Both the position numbers and the translations under genes were made by a program. The notes under the pieces were generated by a model. That model had not been told where the DNA came from, searched no databases, and saw only the letters and a program-made list of their open reading frames with translations. This document shows, in pieces, positions 42,898-51,714 of a stretch of 64,000 nucleotides of DNA (positions are counted from its first letter, which is position 1; each line of letters opens with the position of its first letter). Source of the DNA: Granulicella mallensis (GTDB lineage Bacteria; Acidobacteriota; Terriglobia; Terriglobales; Acidobacteriaceae); the NCBI RefSeq assembly GCF_014203225.1, contig NZ_JACHIO010000024.1, forward strand, positions 36,795-100,794, read 5' to 3'.

Positions 42898-44094
42898 CTA
42901 GCTCTTACTCCGCCACTGAAATGGGCTATTAAAACGGCGCAGTTCACGCAACGGATAGAGCGTCCCCCTCCAGATAATGCCTCGATTCACCCACGTCAGT
43001 ACCATCGAGCGCAGCATACCGTACATAAAGATGAGCGCGCCCAACGGATACAGCCACCCATAGCGCGCATCGACATCACTGATCGTGCTCAACTCGCGAT
43101 ACGTCACCGCAACGCAGCCAAGCACCAACAGTGCAGGCAGCAGCGTCACCCACCAGACCAGCCCGGCAATCGGCACCAGGCAGAAGAGAACAATCCACAA
43201 GCAGGCAGCCAGCAGCAGAAACGGCCGGAAGTTAAAGGCGGAGAAGAGATTCTTCGTCATGGCGCGCACAATCCCGCCCATGCCCTTCGCCCAGTGCACC
43301 AGCACCATTCCCGGAGCGAAGGCGACGCGCTGTGGCAATCCTGCAGCCTTGATACGCCTCCCCAGAATGACATCTTCCAGCACCGTCAACCGCTGAGGCT
43401 CCAGCCCGCCAATCGACTCTAAGGCATCACGCCGCACAAGATTGAACGATCCTACCCCGATGATGTCCTTCTGCGCTTTGGGATCGGCAATGCGCCACGG
43501 ACGCGAGGCCCAGAGGCCGAGCATCTGGATGAACCCTAGCACGATTCCCTCTCCGCGCGAACGCACCTGAGCTGTGGGCATCACCACCAGATGTGCGGCC
43601 TGCGACCGCTCGGCATAGGCCAGGGCCCGGCGCAGGATCGATGGCGAAAACAGCACATCTGCATCCGTAAACAGCAGGTACTCGGAGTCGCTGCTCTGCG
43701 TCGCCACCTGCATGGCAAAAGTCTTGCCCAACCAGCCCTCCTTCAACGCAGTAATGTGAAGGGCCGTCAACCGGTCCGGGCGCCGAGCGGCATACTCATC
43801 CATAATCGTGCCCGTCGCGTCGACCGACCGGTCGTCAACGGCCATAATCCGCAGGTACGGATAGTCCTGTGCCAGCAGCGTATCGAGCGTTGCAGCGATA
43901 TTGTCTGCCTCGTCGCGCGCCGTAACGACGACAATCAGGCCGGGTGTGCCAGCAGGCGAAACATTCCAGTCGAGCCAGCTCAGGTCCGGCACCAGAGAAA
44001 GATTCTGGATTAATGCGGTCGTTCTGATACACCAGGGGAGGGCAATACCCCAGGCGGAAAGTGCGATCACATCCCGCCAGATTCTATCGATCAT
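42898..44094 (-). CDS. Family 2 glycosyltransferase, membrane-bound
   Basis: A 398-residue protein with an N-terminal hydrophobic segment, the GT2 core TARDEADNIAATL, AVDDRSVDATG (Asp87-Asp88), LLFTDADV (Asp144-Asp146), and three to four C-terminal membrane helices. It resembles hopanoid/carotenoid-type GT2 enzymes that glycosylate lipids or build polyprenyl-linked sugars. The substrate is not clear. The ATG overlaps the MFS gene by four bases, indicating one transcript. Confidence 0.85.
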   Translation of the reverse strand: MIDRIWRDVIALSAWGIALPWCIRTTALIQNLSLVPDLSWLDWNVSPAGTPGLIVVVTARDEADNIAATLDTLLAQDYPYLRIMAVDDRSVDATGTIMDEYAARRPDRLTALHITALKEGWLGKTFAMQVATQSSDSEYLLFTDADVLFSPSILRRALAYAERSQAAHLVVMPTAQVRSRGEGIVLGFIQMLGLWASRPWRIADPKAQKDIIGVGSFNLVRRDALESIGGLEPQRLTVLEDVILGRRIKAAGLPQRVAFAPGMVLVHWAKGMGGIVRAMTKNLFSAFNFRPFLLLAACLWIVLFCLVPIAGLVWWVTLLPALLVLGCVAVTYRELSTISDVDARYGWLYPLGALIFMYGMLRSMVLTWVNRGIIWRGTLYPLRELRRFNSPFQWRSKS

Positions 44095-45359
44095 GCGGCT
44101 GCAGGAGCCTCGAGGGTGTGTTTCAATCGCGGCGCAAACTGCGCTCCGATAAAGAAGATAATCGCCGCCAGCACAAAGGTGATCAACGTGACTCCAAGCC
44201 CCAGACGCAGGTTCGAGTGGTCGCTGACGATACCGATGATCTTTGGCGAAAACGCATCCCCAAAGACATGGATCGCGAACAATTGCCCCGCCATAGCGGA
44301 GGCCCTCAGATTCGCAGGCACGGCATTCAACGTTGCGGCATTGACAGGTCCCGTGCCCAGGAAGACGAGAAAGACAGCCACACCCAGCGCGGGCAGGGTC
44401 ATGCTCTTCGGCCCGAAGAAGCATAGCACCGCAGGCGGCACCGCGAGCAGCGCACTCAGCGCCGGAACCAGGTACAAGGCCTTATCGCTCTTCTTCGACC
44501 ACCACTGCGCGAGCACGCCGCCGCAAACCGTACCGCCCAATCCGCAGACCACCGTGATGCCGCCCATGACGGTTCCGGCACGATCCTGCGAGAAGCCGTT
44601 GATGCGTTGCAGAAACGACACCATCCACCACGAGATGCCACCCAGCGAGAACGTCACAGCCGCGTACCCCAGGATCGAGCAGAGATACGCCTTGTTCGTC
44701 AGCAGCGACAGCACCGAAGCCTTATCCGCAACGGCCTTATCCTGCCCGCTGCCGGTACGCTGGGGCTCTTTCATAAAGAACAGGATCAACAGCGCGATCA
44801 GCGCTCCCGGCACGGCAGAGGCGATAAACGCCATACGCCATCCGTGGCTGTGCCCGATCATGCCGCCCGTCAGGAACCCCAACGCCGCTCCCACAGGGAT
44901 CGCAACGTTGAAGATCGTCAGCACCGTATTTCGTCTGTCTTCGGCATAGAAGTCTGCCAGCAGCGCCGGAGCAAAGATTCCGAAGCTCGCCTCAACGACA
45001 CCCAGCGCCGCGTGTCGGATATTCAGCGACAGATACCCGTGCACGCTTGCCGTGAAAAAATTCATCGCGCTGATTCCCAGCGCTGCAATCACGATCATCG
45101 GCTTGCGCGGAAACCTGTCGCCCAGCCATCCCGTAATCGGCGACGACAGCACATAGGCTACAAAGAACCACAGCGTCAGAGAGCCGATCTGGTCATCGGA
45201 GAGACGAAACTCTCCCTTTACCTGCTCCTGCACCGCCGGCAAAATGTAGCGGTCAAGATAGTTGACGAAGTTCATCCCCGTCAGCAGAACAAGCGCTACA
45301 GTTGCCCCCGCGATGGCGCTGCGGTTGGACTTCATTCCTGGGGTCGGAGCTGTGGTCAT
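44091..45359 (-). CDS. MFS transporter, spinster-like
   Basis: A 422-residue, twelve-helix carrier. The start includes MNFVNYLDRYILPAVQEQ, then WFFVAYVLSSPITGWLGDRFPRK, the MFS A-loop G-x-L-x-D-R-x-x-R-K variant. This resembles spinster-type lipid or sugar exporters. It is coupled to the downstream glycosyltransferase, so it may export or flip its product; that is inference. Confidence 0.85.
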   Translation of the reverse strand: MTTAPTPGMKSNRSAIAGATVALVLLTGMNFVNYLDRYILPAVQEQVKGEFRLSDDQIGSLTLWFFVAYVLSSPITGWLGDRFPRKPMIVIAALGISAMNFFTASVHGYLSLNIRHAALGVVEASFGIFAPALLADFYAEDRRNTVLTIFNVAIPVGAALGFLTGGMIGHSHGWRMAFIASAVPGALIALLILFFMKEPQRTGSGQDKAVADKASVLSLLTNKAYLCSILGYAAVTFSLGGISWWMVSFLQRINGFSQDRAGTVMGGITVVCGLGGTVCGGVLAQWWSKKSDKALYLVPALSALLAVPPAVLCFFGPKSMTLPALGVAVFLVFLGTGPVNAATLNAVPANLRASAMAGQLFAIHVFGDAFSPKIIGIVSDHSNLRLGLGVTLITFVLAAIIFFIGAQFAPRLKHTLEAPAAA

Positions 45360-45374
45360 GATGAGGCGAGGATA

Positions 45375-45788
45375 CTACGATCTCTCTTCCGTACGCGGAT
45401 AGCGTGCCGTCACCACGGTAGAAATCCCGCCACGTGGCCGGAAATCACCCTTGATCTCGCACCATACCGGATCGGTCGCCTTCACTACGTCATCCAGCAC
45501 CTGGTTGGCGATGTTCTCCTGAAAGATCCCCAGGTTGCGATACGTAAACAGATACTCCTTCAGGCTCTTCAGCTCGAGGCACTTCTCGCGCGGCATGTAG
45601 CGGATGGTCAGCACGCCGAAGTCAGGCAGGCCGGTCTTCGGGCAGACCGAGGTGAACTCTGGGTCGTCGATCAGGATCTCGTACGCGCGGAACTGATTGC
45701 GCCAGGTTTCGATCTCTGGAAACTTCGTGTCGAGACCCGCCTTGGCGTGGTCGTCGGTGTAGCCGGTAGTGTAGGTCTTCTCGTCCAT
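45375..45788 (-). CDS. queF: preQ1 synthase (7-cyano-7-deazaguanine reductase)
   Basis: QueF reduces preQ0 to preQ1 with NADPH for queuosine synthesis. The 137-residue product, short unimodular type, has the active-site SVCPKTGLPDFG (Cys49, Asp56) and the ELKSLKEYL motif. The ATG at complement 45786-45788 starts MDEKTYTTGY; the frame upstream to 45848 is not conserved-looking. The reading GPIFQENIAN-like region LGIFQENIANQVLDD is typical. Confidence 0.93.
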   Translation of the reverse strand: MDEKTYTTGYTDDHAKAGLDTKFPEIETWRNQFRAYEILIDDPEFTSVCPKTGLPDFGVLTIRYMPREKCLELKSLKEYLFTYRNLGIFQENIANQVLDDVVKATDPVWCEIKGDFRPRGGISTVVTARYPRTEERS

Positions 45789-45899
45789 CTCTCTATTTTC
45801 TCCCAAACTTGCCTCTCGCCGCTCGGATCTCATACCTGGACGCAACAAATCCGCGCAACAAACTACGCCACGCCGCCTGCTGTTCCCTGTCTACTGCCC

Positions 45900-47156
45900 C
45901 TAGTTTTTTCGTCCCAGCGTCGGGCGGTCGTCGGTGGAGCTCGTCCCCGTCGGCGTTGCATTGGGGTCGTTGTTGGTCGAGCCGGTGCGACGCAGCGTAG
46001 GCTTGTTGCCGCCCTTCTTGTCGTTGATGCCGCGCTTGTTCTGGATGCGCGCCAGCCGCGCCTTCACCTGGTCGAACTCCGAGGTCGTCACAAGATAATC
46101 GGGACGTGCAGGCAGGATCGTCGCAATCTCGTTTTCGACGGCGGCTATACGATCCGGCGTCGCAGGATGGTCGCTGAAAGCCTTCGAGAGCGCACCGGGC
46201 TTGTGCTTTTCCAACGCATCCAGCTTCTCGAAGATCGACACCATGCCCTGGGGGTCATATCCGGCCTTGTACATGTACTGGATGCCGAGAAAATCGGCCT
46301 CCCCCTCAAACTGCCGAGAAAACTGCAGAAAGGTCAGCGGAACGGCAAGTTGCGCAGCCTCGTAGATCCCGTAACCGGTCCAGGTTCCCTGCGTGAAGAT
46401 CATCAGCGGCACAGAACCTATCTGCATGTAGTTCATCCGGGTCATCTCCCGGGCAGCGTGGTGCGCGGCTACGTGCGAGATCTCATGAGCCATCACCCCG
46501 GCAAGCTCATCTTCTGAGTCGCACGCCAGAATCAGCCCCGAGTTCACATAGAAGAAGCCGCCCGGCAGCGCCATCGCATTGATCTCATCGGTATCCAGAA
46601 CCTTGATCGTGAACGGGACCTTGGAGTCGGAGTTCTTCACCAGGTTCTGCCCTACACGGTTCACATACTCCACCACGACGGGGTCCGTCACCAGGTGCGA
46701 TGCCTTCTCGATCTCCATCGAAAACTGCTTGCCGTTCGAGATCTCCCAATTCGTCGAGTACCAGTTCCCCATGCCTCGGCCACCGATGTTCCGCGTTCCC
46801 ACCGCGCTTACGTCCTCTTCAGTTCCCTTGTGGATGTTGGGATCGAGCTGCTCTCCCGGCGAAGGAATGGGATCGGCTTTCTTCGCTGTAGTATCGGCAG
46901 GTTTCGCCGCTGTCCCCTTTTCGCCGGACTTGTCCGTAGACTGCGCGGGGGCAGACTGCGTAGATGCAGGAGGATCAGCCTTGGCATCGGCCGGTTTATC
47001 GGGCGACTGCGCCGCAGGAGTCTGGCTGGCTGGAGCTGGGGTCTGGCTCTGGGCTGGAGGCGCAGTTGGGGTCGCAGGTGCTGGAGCAGCAGGCTGTTGC
47101 GCCAGAACGATTGCCGGTAACACTGCAAGAAGAGCGGCGAAAGTAAGGTTACGCAT
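45900..47156 (-). CDS. M48-family metalloprotease with Pro/Ala-rich leader
   Basis: A 418-residue secreted protein: signal peptide (MRNLTFAALLAVLPAIVLAQ), a ~80-residue Pro/Ala/Gln/Lys-rich linker, then an M48 peptidase domain with HEISH (His224-His228) and the EGEAD-type third ligand in FEGEADFLGIQYMY. Family members such as BepA and LoiP degrade misassembled outer-membrane proteins. The tail after ~340 is basic and low complexity. Confidence 0.88.
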   Translation of the reverse strand: MRNLTFAALLAVLPAIVLAQQPAAPAPATPTAPPAQSQTPAPASQTPAAQSPDKPADAKADPPASTQSAPAQSTDKSGEKGTAAKPADTTAKKADPIPSPGEQLDPNIHKGTEEDVSAVGTRNIGGRGMGNWYSTNWEISNGKQFSMEIEKASHLVTDPVVVEYVNRVGQNLVKNSDSKVPFTIKVLDTDEINAMALPGGFFYVNSGLILACDSEDELAGVMAHEISHVAAHHAAREMTRMNYMQIGSVPLMIFTQGTWTGYGIYEAAQLAVPLTFLQFSRQFEGEADFLGIQYMYKAGYDPQGMVSIFEKLDALEKHKPGALSKAFSDHPATPDRIAAVENEIATILPARPDYLVTTSEFDQVKARLARIQNKRGINDKKGGNKPTLRRTGSTNNDPNATPTGTSSTDDRPTLGRKN

Positions 47157-47255
47157 GAGGAGCTCCAGCGAGCGCCGGTCCTTGCCGTTCAGGCACGGCT
47201 CCGCTTTCCCATTAAACGCCGAAAAATGAAGTTATGTACAGACGGGGAGAACTTA

Positions 47256-47678
47256 TCACCAGGTGTTGTAGCTTGTTCCATCGCTGGCCAGCGACTGAGC
47301 CCCTGAGTGCACATCGTCCAATCCACCCTGGGTCTCGTTGATATCCGTCAAGGTGTCAGACTGGCCTGTGATCCACGTATCGTTGCGGCCGGTAATAGGG
47401 TCGACCGGAACGGATTTCAGGTAACCCGCCTGCACCAGGTCGTCGAGCGCCTGTGGCGCCTTCTCTTTATCGACGGTATAGCTGTCGATTGCCGTCCGCA
47501 TGGTGTGCAGGTCCTCTTTCAGGACTGCTTCCTTTGCCTTGGTAATCGACTTGAGATAGCTCGGGATCGCGATGGCGGCCAGCAAGCCAATGATCGTCAT
47601 GACGATCATCAACTCGATGAGCGTAAAGCCTCTCTCGCGGGTAGTCTTACGTGCACGAATTGGGCTGAGCTCTACCAT
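47256..47678 (-). CDS. Type II secretion pseudopilin (GspG-like), copy 2
   Basis: A 140-residue pseudopilin. RGFTLIELMIVMTIIGLLAA is the prepilin cleavage site (before F) and first helix, with conserved Glu at +5. DPITGRNDTW and the ending DGTSYNTW match the upstream copy. Major pseudopilins form the type II secretion piston. The start overlaps the other pilin gene by seven bases. Confidence 0.88.
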   Translation of the reverse strand: MVELSPIRARKTTRERGFTLIELMIVMTIIGLLAAIAIPSYLKSITKAKEAVLKEDLHTMRTAIDSYTVDKEKAPQALDDLVQAGYLKSVPVDPITGRNDTWITGQSDTLTDINETQGGLDDVHSGAQSLASDGTSYNTW

Positions 47679-48178
47679 GTGTTGTACTTGGTCCCATCCA
47701 GCGCGGTGTCCGTGCTCTTGCTGTGAACATCGAAGACATTCTGTCCGCCGAAACTGTCGGAATCGGCATCGTCCTGGTTCGACCGCATCCCCCAGTCCGC
47801 ATTCTTTGTCATGGGGTCAATCGGAATCGCCCGCAGGAAGCGCATCTTCTTCGTCTGTACCTCGACCCCATCCACCAGGGTCTGAAGATCGGGGGGATAG
47901 TTGATCGAGTCGGCCTTGGTCTGAATCAGGCCTTTATCCGCCACGTCCTTATAACGGTCGATCGCGTCGCGCATCGCCCAGAGATCGCGTCGCAGTTCAC
48001 GCTCCTTGGCACGCTTGACCTGAAACCTGGCGACAGGAATCGCTGCTGTTGCAAGGATCGCTAACATCGCCACGACGATGATGAGTTCCATCAGCGTCAG
48101 CCCGGCTTCACCGGAGCGAAGCGGTTTTCGTCTCAATCCGGTTGCCATCGTTGGACTTCCGAAATCAATTCGAGCCAT
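47672..48178 (-). CDS. Type II secretion pseudopilin (GspG-like), copy 1
   Basis: A 168-residue pseudopilin with cleavage region EAGLTLMELIIVVAMLAIL and the conserved Glu; the position before L is a variation of the usual GF. The C-terminal half has DPMTKNADWGMRS and ends DGTKYNTW, like the second copy. The two probably arose by tandem duplication and could form a heteropolymer. Confidence 0.85.
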   Translation of the reverse strand: MARIDFGSPTMATGLRRKPLRSGEAGLTLMELIIVVAMLAILATAAIPVARFQVKRAKERELRRDLWAMRDAIDRYKDVADKGLIQTKADSINYPPDLQTLVDGVEVQTKKMRFLRAIPIDPMTKNADWGMRSNQDDADSDSFGGQNVFDVHSKSTDTALDGTKYNTW

Positions 48179-48216
48179 ATTCTTCGCTCCTTTCCTGCTT
48201 AACCGCTATTCTCGTC

Positions 48217-50688
48217 TTACTTCACATGCACGACAGATTGAGAGCCTATCGTCGGAATGGTGTTCTGCTTGCTATCCTTCGCGCCGGTTCTCACCAGGGC
48301 CAGCGTCGCATCGCCCGGCGCCAGAGCCTTGAAGGTCAGCGTGCAGAGAGTACCCTGCCCATTGACACCCGTAGCGTTCGGAGGACGTGAAGCCGAAATC
48401 GTCACCGCGCCATTGCCCTCATCGCGATGCACCAGGGCAACCGCCTGATGATCGCGGCTCAACAGGTCTCCTGCGTCCACGTCCACCAGGGAGAGCAGAT
48501 GCGGATCGAACTGCATCTGCAGAGGAACACTGAACAGGTCATGCGCATTGGCAGCCGTCACGCTCACCGTGAAGGTTGATCCCACAGCCTGATTTCCAGC
48601 CGGAGAGACGACAGAGAGATTGATCGGGGTCGCCGACGTACTCGCAGCCGCGCCAGCGGCGGTACTCTGATTGATGGTCGGCGGCAAAGGTTTGTTTGCC
48701 TGCTCCCTCAGCTGCGCAACCATTGCCTGGGCAGCCTGCGCCGCCGAAGTCGACTGGCCTGAAGCTGTTCCGGCACCGTTCTGAACCGCGGACTGGGCAG
48801 CCAACGCTGCTTCAACCTTCGCCGGATCGCGGCGAATCAGATCGATCGACTGCCCTGAACCGGTATAGATCGCACGCGTATTCTCGTCGGTCAGAATGGA
48901 CTCACGGACGATATGAGGAATGATCAGGAAGACGATCTCATCCGACTGCTGAACCTTGTCCTGGCTGCTGAAAAAATACTTGAAAAACGGGAGCTCTCCC
49001 AGCCCGGGAGTTCCATTGATCGTCTTCGTATCTTCCTGCTGCAACAGACCTGCCAGGATCGAAGGTTCGCCGTCCTTCAGCTGAATCACCTGTTCCGCGA
49101 CGCGCTGGGTAATGATCGGCTCCGTGACACCCGAGATCGTCACATTACCATTCGACGCTGAGATTTCGACCTTCATCTTCAGCGAAACCTCGTGGTCATA
49201 ATGCACGGTAGGCGTAATGTCGATGTTCACACCGACGTCCAGGTATGTGAACTGCGTCTGCACACCGATATTGGCAAGGCCTGTCGAAACGCCCGAGTTG
49301 TACGAACCCGTGGCGACCGGGATCTTTTCACCGATCTTTAGGGTCGAGTGCTGGCCGTCGGTTGCACGGATGCGCGGATTTTGCAGGATTCGAGTATCCA
49401 AATCCGATAGCAACGCATTTACCGTTCCGCCGGAGAGCGAAACAGCAAAGTTCGTAGCATTCAAATTGCCCAGGGAATTCAGAGTGAGGCTAGAAGCGGT
49501 AGTTGTAGTCGCCGCTCCCGATCCATTCGTCGAGGCAGTGCCGGTGGAACTGGAGTTGTTTGTGATGTTCTGATTAGTAAACTGCGGCGTCAGGCCGAAG
49601 CTGGTGGGCAGTGTGATGCCCAGATCGCGTTCCTTCTGCCGGCTCACTTCGAGCACGGCCACGTCGACCACGACCTCCGCACGCGTGCGATCAAGATCGT
49701 TAATCAGCTTCTCCGCCAGAATGAGTTCGGAAGGGGTCGCGCGCAGGATCAAGGCGTTCTGGCTGGCGACCAGGTAGATCTTCAGGGCCGGGTCGAGCAG
49801 GTTACGCAACGCAACCAGGATTTCGTTGGCATCGTTCTGCTGGGAGACATTGGTCAGATAAAAGGTCTGGACGGCAAGATCATCCAGGTCGGTACGCTTG
49901 GTGCGATTGTTCTGCGCAACAAAGATCGTATTGGAGGTGACCGGCTTCCAGAAGGTCCCCGAAAGTGTCCCAACGATACGAAGCGCGTCGTAGAGCGACA
50001 CGCTGGTAAGGTCCACGGGAATGCTCTTGGAGACGTAGTCAGGGTCGAAGATTACATTCAAGCCGGCAGCCTTGCCGATGGCCTGGTAGATCGCCTTCGT
50101 ATCCTGCACCATGTGCAAAGTAACGGGGTCATCCGATACAGGCTGCAGGGTTACCGGCTCCCCCAGCGAGGCGATGTCGCGCATCGTCTGTTTCTGGCGC
50201 GGAGTCTGCTCCATTCCTACCGGAGGGATCACCTGCCCCTGCGGACCGGTCTTCGGAGCCTCTCCCTTGGATGATTTTTCGGTAAAGTCCAGCTCCTGCG
50301 ATGCCGCCTGATTGCCTGGGTCGATCTGCAGGGCCCGCGCAAACTCATTGATGGCCCCGCCGAAATCGCCGGACTGACGCAGCACACGGCCACGGTCGAC
50401 GTGTTCATTCGCCGCCTGGAACCGCAACCGCTCGTAGTGCGTCTTGTAGCGCAGGTCCTGGGGCTTCTTCAGATGCGCCTGCCGGTAGGCTTCGAACGCC
50501 GCGTCGTAGTCCTCGCGCGCCTCGGCATTCGCGCCGCGCTTATCCCACGAGCTTGCTGACTGGGCATGTGCCGATGCGGAGAAAACTCCCGCAAAACCAC
50601 AGACGAGCAACAGCGCAAAGCTGCCGCGAACGATGTGTTGACTGTAGTGAGACATGGCGATGCGCCGACCGATCCTGCGTAACTGCAT
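48217..50688 (-). CDS. GspD-like secretin with N-terminal TPR and C-terminal cohesin domain
   Basis: From the Met MQLRRIGRRIA (complement 50688) the product has 823 residues: signal peptide, TPR-like repeats, N0/N1 secretin modules (GLNVIFDPDYVSKSIPVDL; LRNLLDPALKIYLVASQNAL), a secretin domain (VVVDVAVLEVSR through GLGELPFFKYFFS and VFLIIPHIVR) and a ~130-residue cohesin-like C-terminus (INLSVVSPAG to VVHVK). It forms the outer-membrane pore of a type II system. A shorter start lies at 50655. The frame to 50976 is open but unlikely. Confidence 0.88.
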   Translation of the reverse strand: MQLRRIGRRIAMSHYSQHIVRGSFALLLVCGFAGVFSASAHAQSASSWDKRGANAEAREDYDAAFEAYRQAHLKKPQDLRYKTHYERLRFQAANEHVDRGRVLRQSGDFGGAINEFARALQIDPGNQAASQELDFTEKSSKGEAPKTGPQGQVIPPVGMEQTPRQKQTMRDIASLGEPVTLQPVSDDPVTLHMVQDTKAIYQAIGKAAGLNVIFDPDYVSKSIPVDLTSVSLYDALRIVGTLSGTFWKPVTSNTIFVAQNNRTKRTDLDDLAVQTFYLTNVSQQNDANEILVALRNLLDPALKIYLVASQNALILRATPSELILAEKLINDLDRTRAEVVVDVAVLEVSRQKERDLGITLPTSFGLTPQFTNQNITNNSSSTGTASTNGSGAATTTTASSLTLNSLGNLNATNFAVSLSGGTVNALLSDLDTRILQNPRIRATDGQHSTLKIGEKIPVATGSYNSGVSTGLANIGVQTQFTYLDVGVNIDITPTVHYDHEVSLKMKVEISASNGNVTISGVTEPIITQRVAEQVIQLKDGEPSILAGLLQQEDTKTINGTPGLGELPFFKYFFSSQDKVQQSDEIVFLIIPHIVRESILTDENTRAIYTGSGQSIDLIRRDPAKVEAALAAQSAVQNGAGTASGQSTSAAQAAQAMVAQLREQANKPLPPTINQSTAAGAAASTSATPINLSVVSPAGNQAVGSTFTVSVTAANAHDLFSVPLQMQFDPHLLSLVDVDAGDLLSRDHQAVALVHRDEGNGAVTISASRPPNATGVNGQGTLCTLTFKALAPGDATLALVRTGAKDSKQNTIPTIGSQSVVHVK

Positions 50689-51154
50689 GCGTGGAACCCG
50701 CTCCAGGTGGCCTCGGACGCTGGGCTCGAAGACCTGGGGCAGCAACAGCCTTGAAGCATTGAAAACAGGCTTCGCGGCGAGCTTTGGTGCGGTCTCGAGC
50801 GGTTGGTCGGGCTGGTTCGATAATACCATTCGTATCACTGGGTTCTCCGCCATAGGGTACAGTGTTGCGCCTGCCGTCCGCGGGTGGCTCAGGCCTCCTC
50901 GCAGCAGCAGAACGTATTGCATGCCATATGCCTGCAAGTTCTTCGACGCAGGAGACGGCAGGAAGTTTAGATCCAAGACCTAAATTAGACATTTAATTAC
51001 TGTCTAACGCACTTTCATCTGTTTCTAACAAACTCTCAGCCGGCATTCATCTGCTAGCATCGAATATCCAAGGCTCTACAGAAGCCATGAGGCGATCACG
51101 GTTCGATCCTGTTCCGGCCGTTTCAGCAGCTCTTATGAAGTCTTGGACGTACCA
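50689..51154. promoter_or_regulatory. Divergent intergenic region, secretin and smpB
   Basis: The open frame left of 50976 lacks signal features. The AT-rich part around 50980-51055 is the likely promoter zone for both genes and contains the dyad at 50985-51007. No RNA gene was seen. Confidence 0.4.
50985..51007. promoter_or_regulatory. Dyad TTAGACA-N9-TGTCTAA
   Basis: Seven-base exact inverted repeat with a nine-base AT-rich spacer, in an otherwise GC-rich region between the secretin and smpB genes. It fits a dimeric regulator's operator; which regulator is unknown. Confidence 0.4.
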
Positions 51155-51694
51155 ATGCCCCGTTCGCTATCCAACCCGACCGTTTCTGCCGTGCAAAAAC
51201 CAGCCGTCAAGCCCAAAGACCGCGATCCGGTTGCCGCGGGCCAGCGCGACGCTGCGTTTAATCGCTCGGCCAGCTTCAATTACTTCCTCTCCGACCGCGT
51301 CGAGGCCGGGGTCGCCCTGCGCGGCACCGAGGTCAAGTCCATCCGCGAAGGTAAGGCGAACCTCAAAGACGCTTACGGCCTGCTCAAGGATGGCGAGTGC
51401 TTCCTCCTGAACGCGCATATCGGCCCGTTCTCGCACGGCAACAACATGAACCACGAGTCGCTCCGTACCCGAAAACTGCTGCTGCACAAGCGCGAGATCG
51501 AAAAGCTCGAAACCGCGACCAAGCAGAAGGGCTACACGCTCATCCCGGTGAAGCTGTACTTCAAGAACGGCCGCGTTAAGTGCGAATTGGCGCTCGCCAA
51601 GGGTAAGCAGGACTGGGACAAGCGCGCCACCGAGCGCGCCCGCGAAGGCGACAAGGAAGCCAAAGCCGCCATCGCAAGAAGCCAGCGTCGCTAA
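51155..51694 (+). CDS. smpB: SsrA-binding protein
   Basis: SmpB delivers tmRNA to stalled ribosomes. The 179-residue product has ASFNYFLSDRVEAGVALRGTE split across the first strands, VKSIREGKANLKDAY, NHESLRTRKLLLHKREI and the basic C-terminal helix WDKRATERAREGDKEAK. The ~30-residue N-terminal extension is longer than usual. Start at ATG 51155 rather than the TTG at 51143. No ssrA gene is seen next to it. Confidence 0.94.
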   Translation: MPRSLSNPTVSAVQKPAVKPKDRDPVAAGQRDAAFNRSASFNYFLSDRVEAGVALRGTEVKSIREGKANLKDAYGLLKDGECFLLNAHIGPFSHGNNMNHESLRTRKLLLHKREIEKLETATKQKGYTLIPVKLYFKNGRVKCELALAKGKQDWDKRATERAREGDKEAKAAIARSQRR

Positions 51695-51714
51695 ATCTCA
51701 AGTAGCATTTACCT

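Noticed and set aside
44607..46517. 636-codon plus-strand frame
   Set aside because: Spans the antisense of four real genes and is Arg/His/Gln-rich, typical of shadow frames.
46579..47229. Long plus-strand frame opposite the M48 protease
   Set aside because: Shadow of the protease gene's GC-rich linker; the opposite strand has signal peptide and HExxH.
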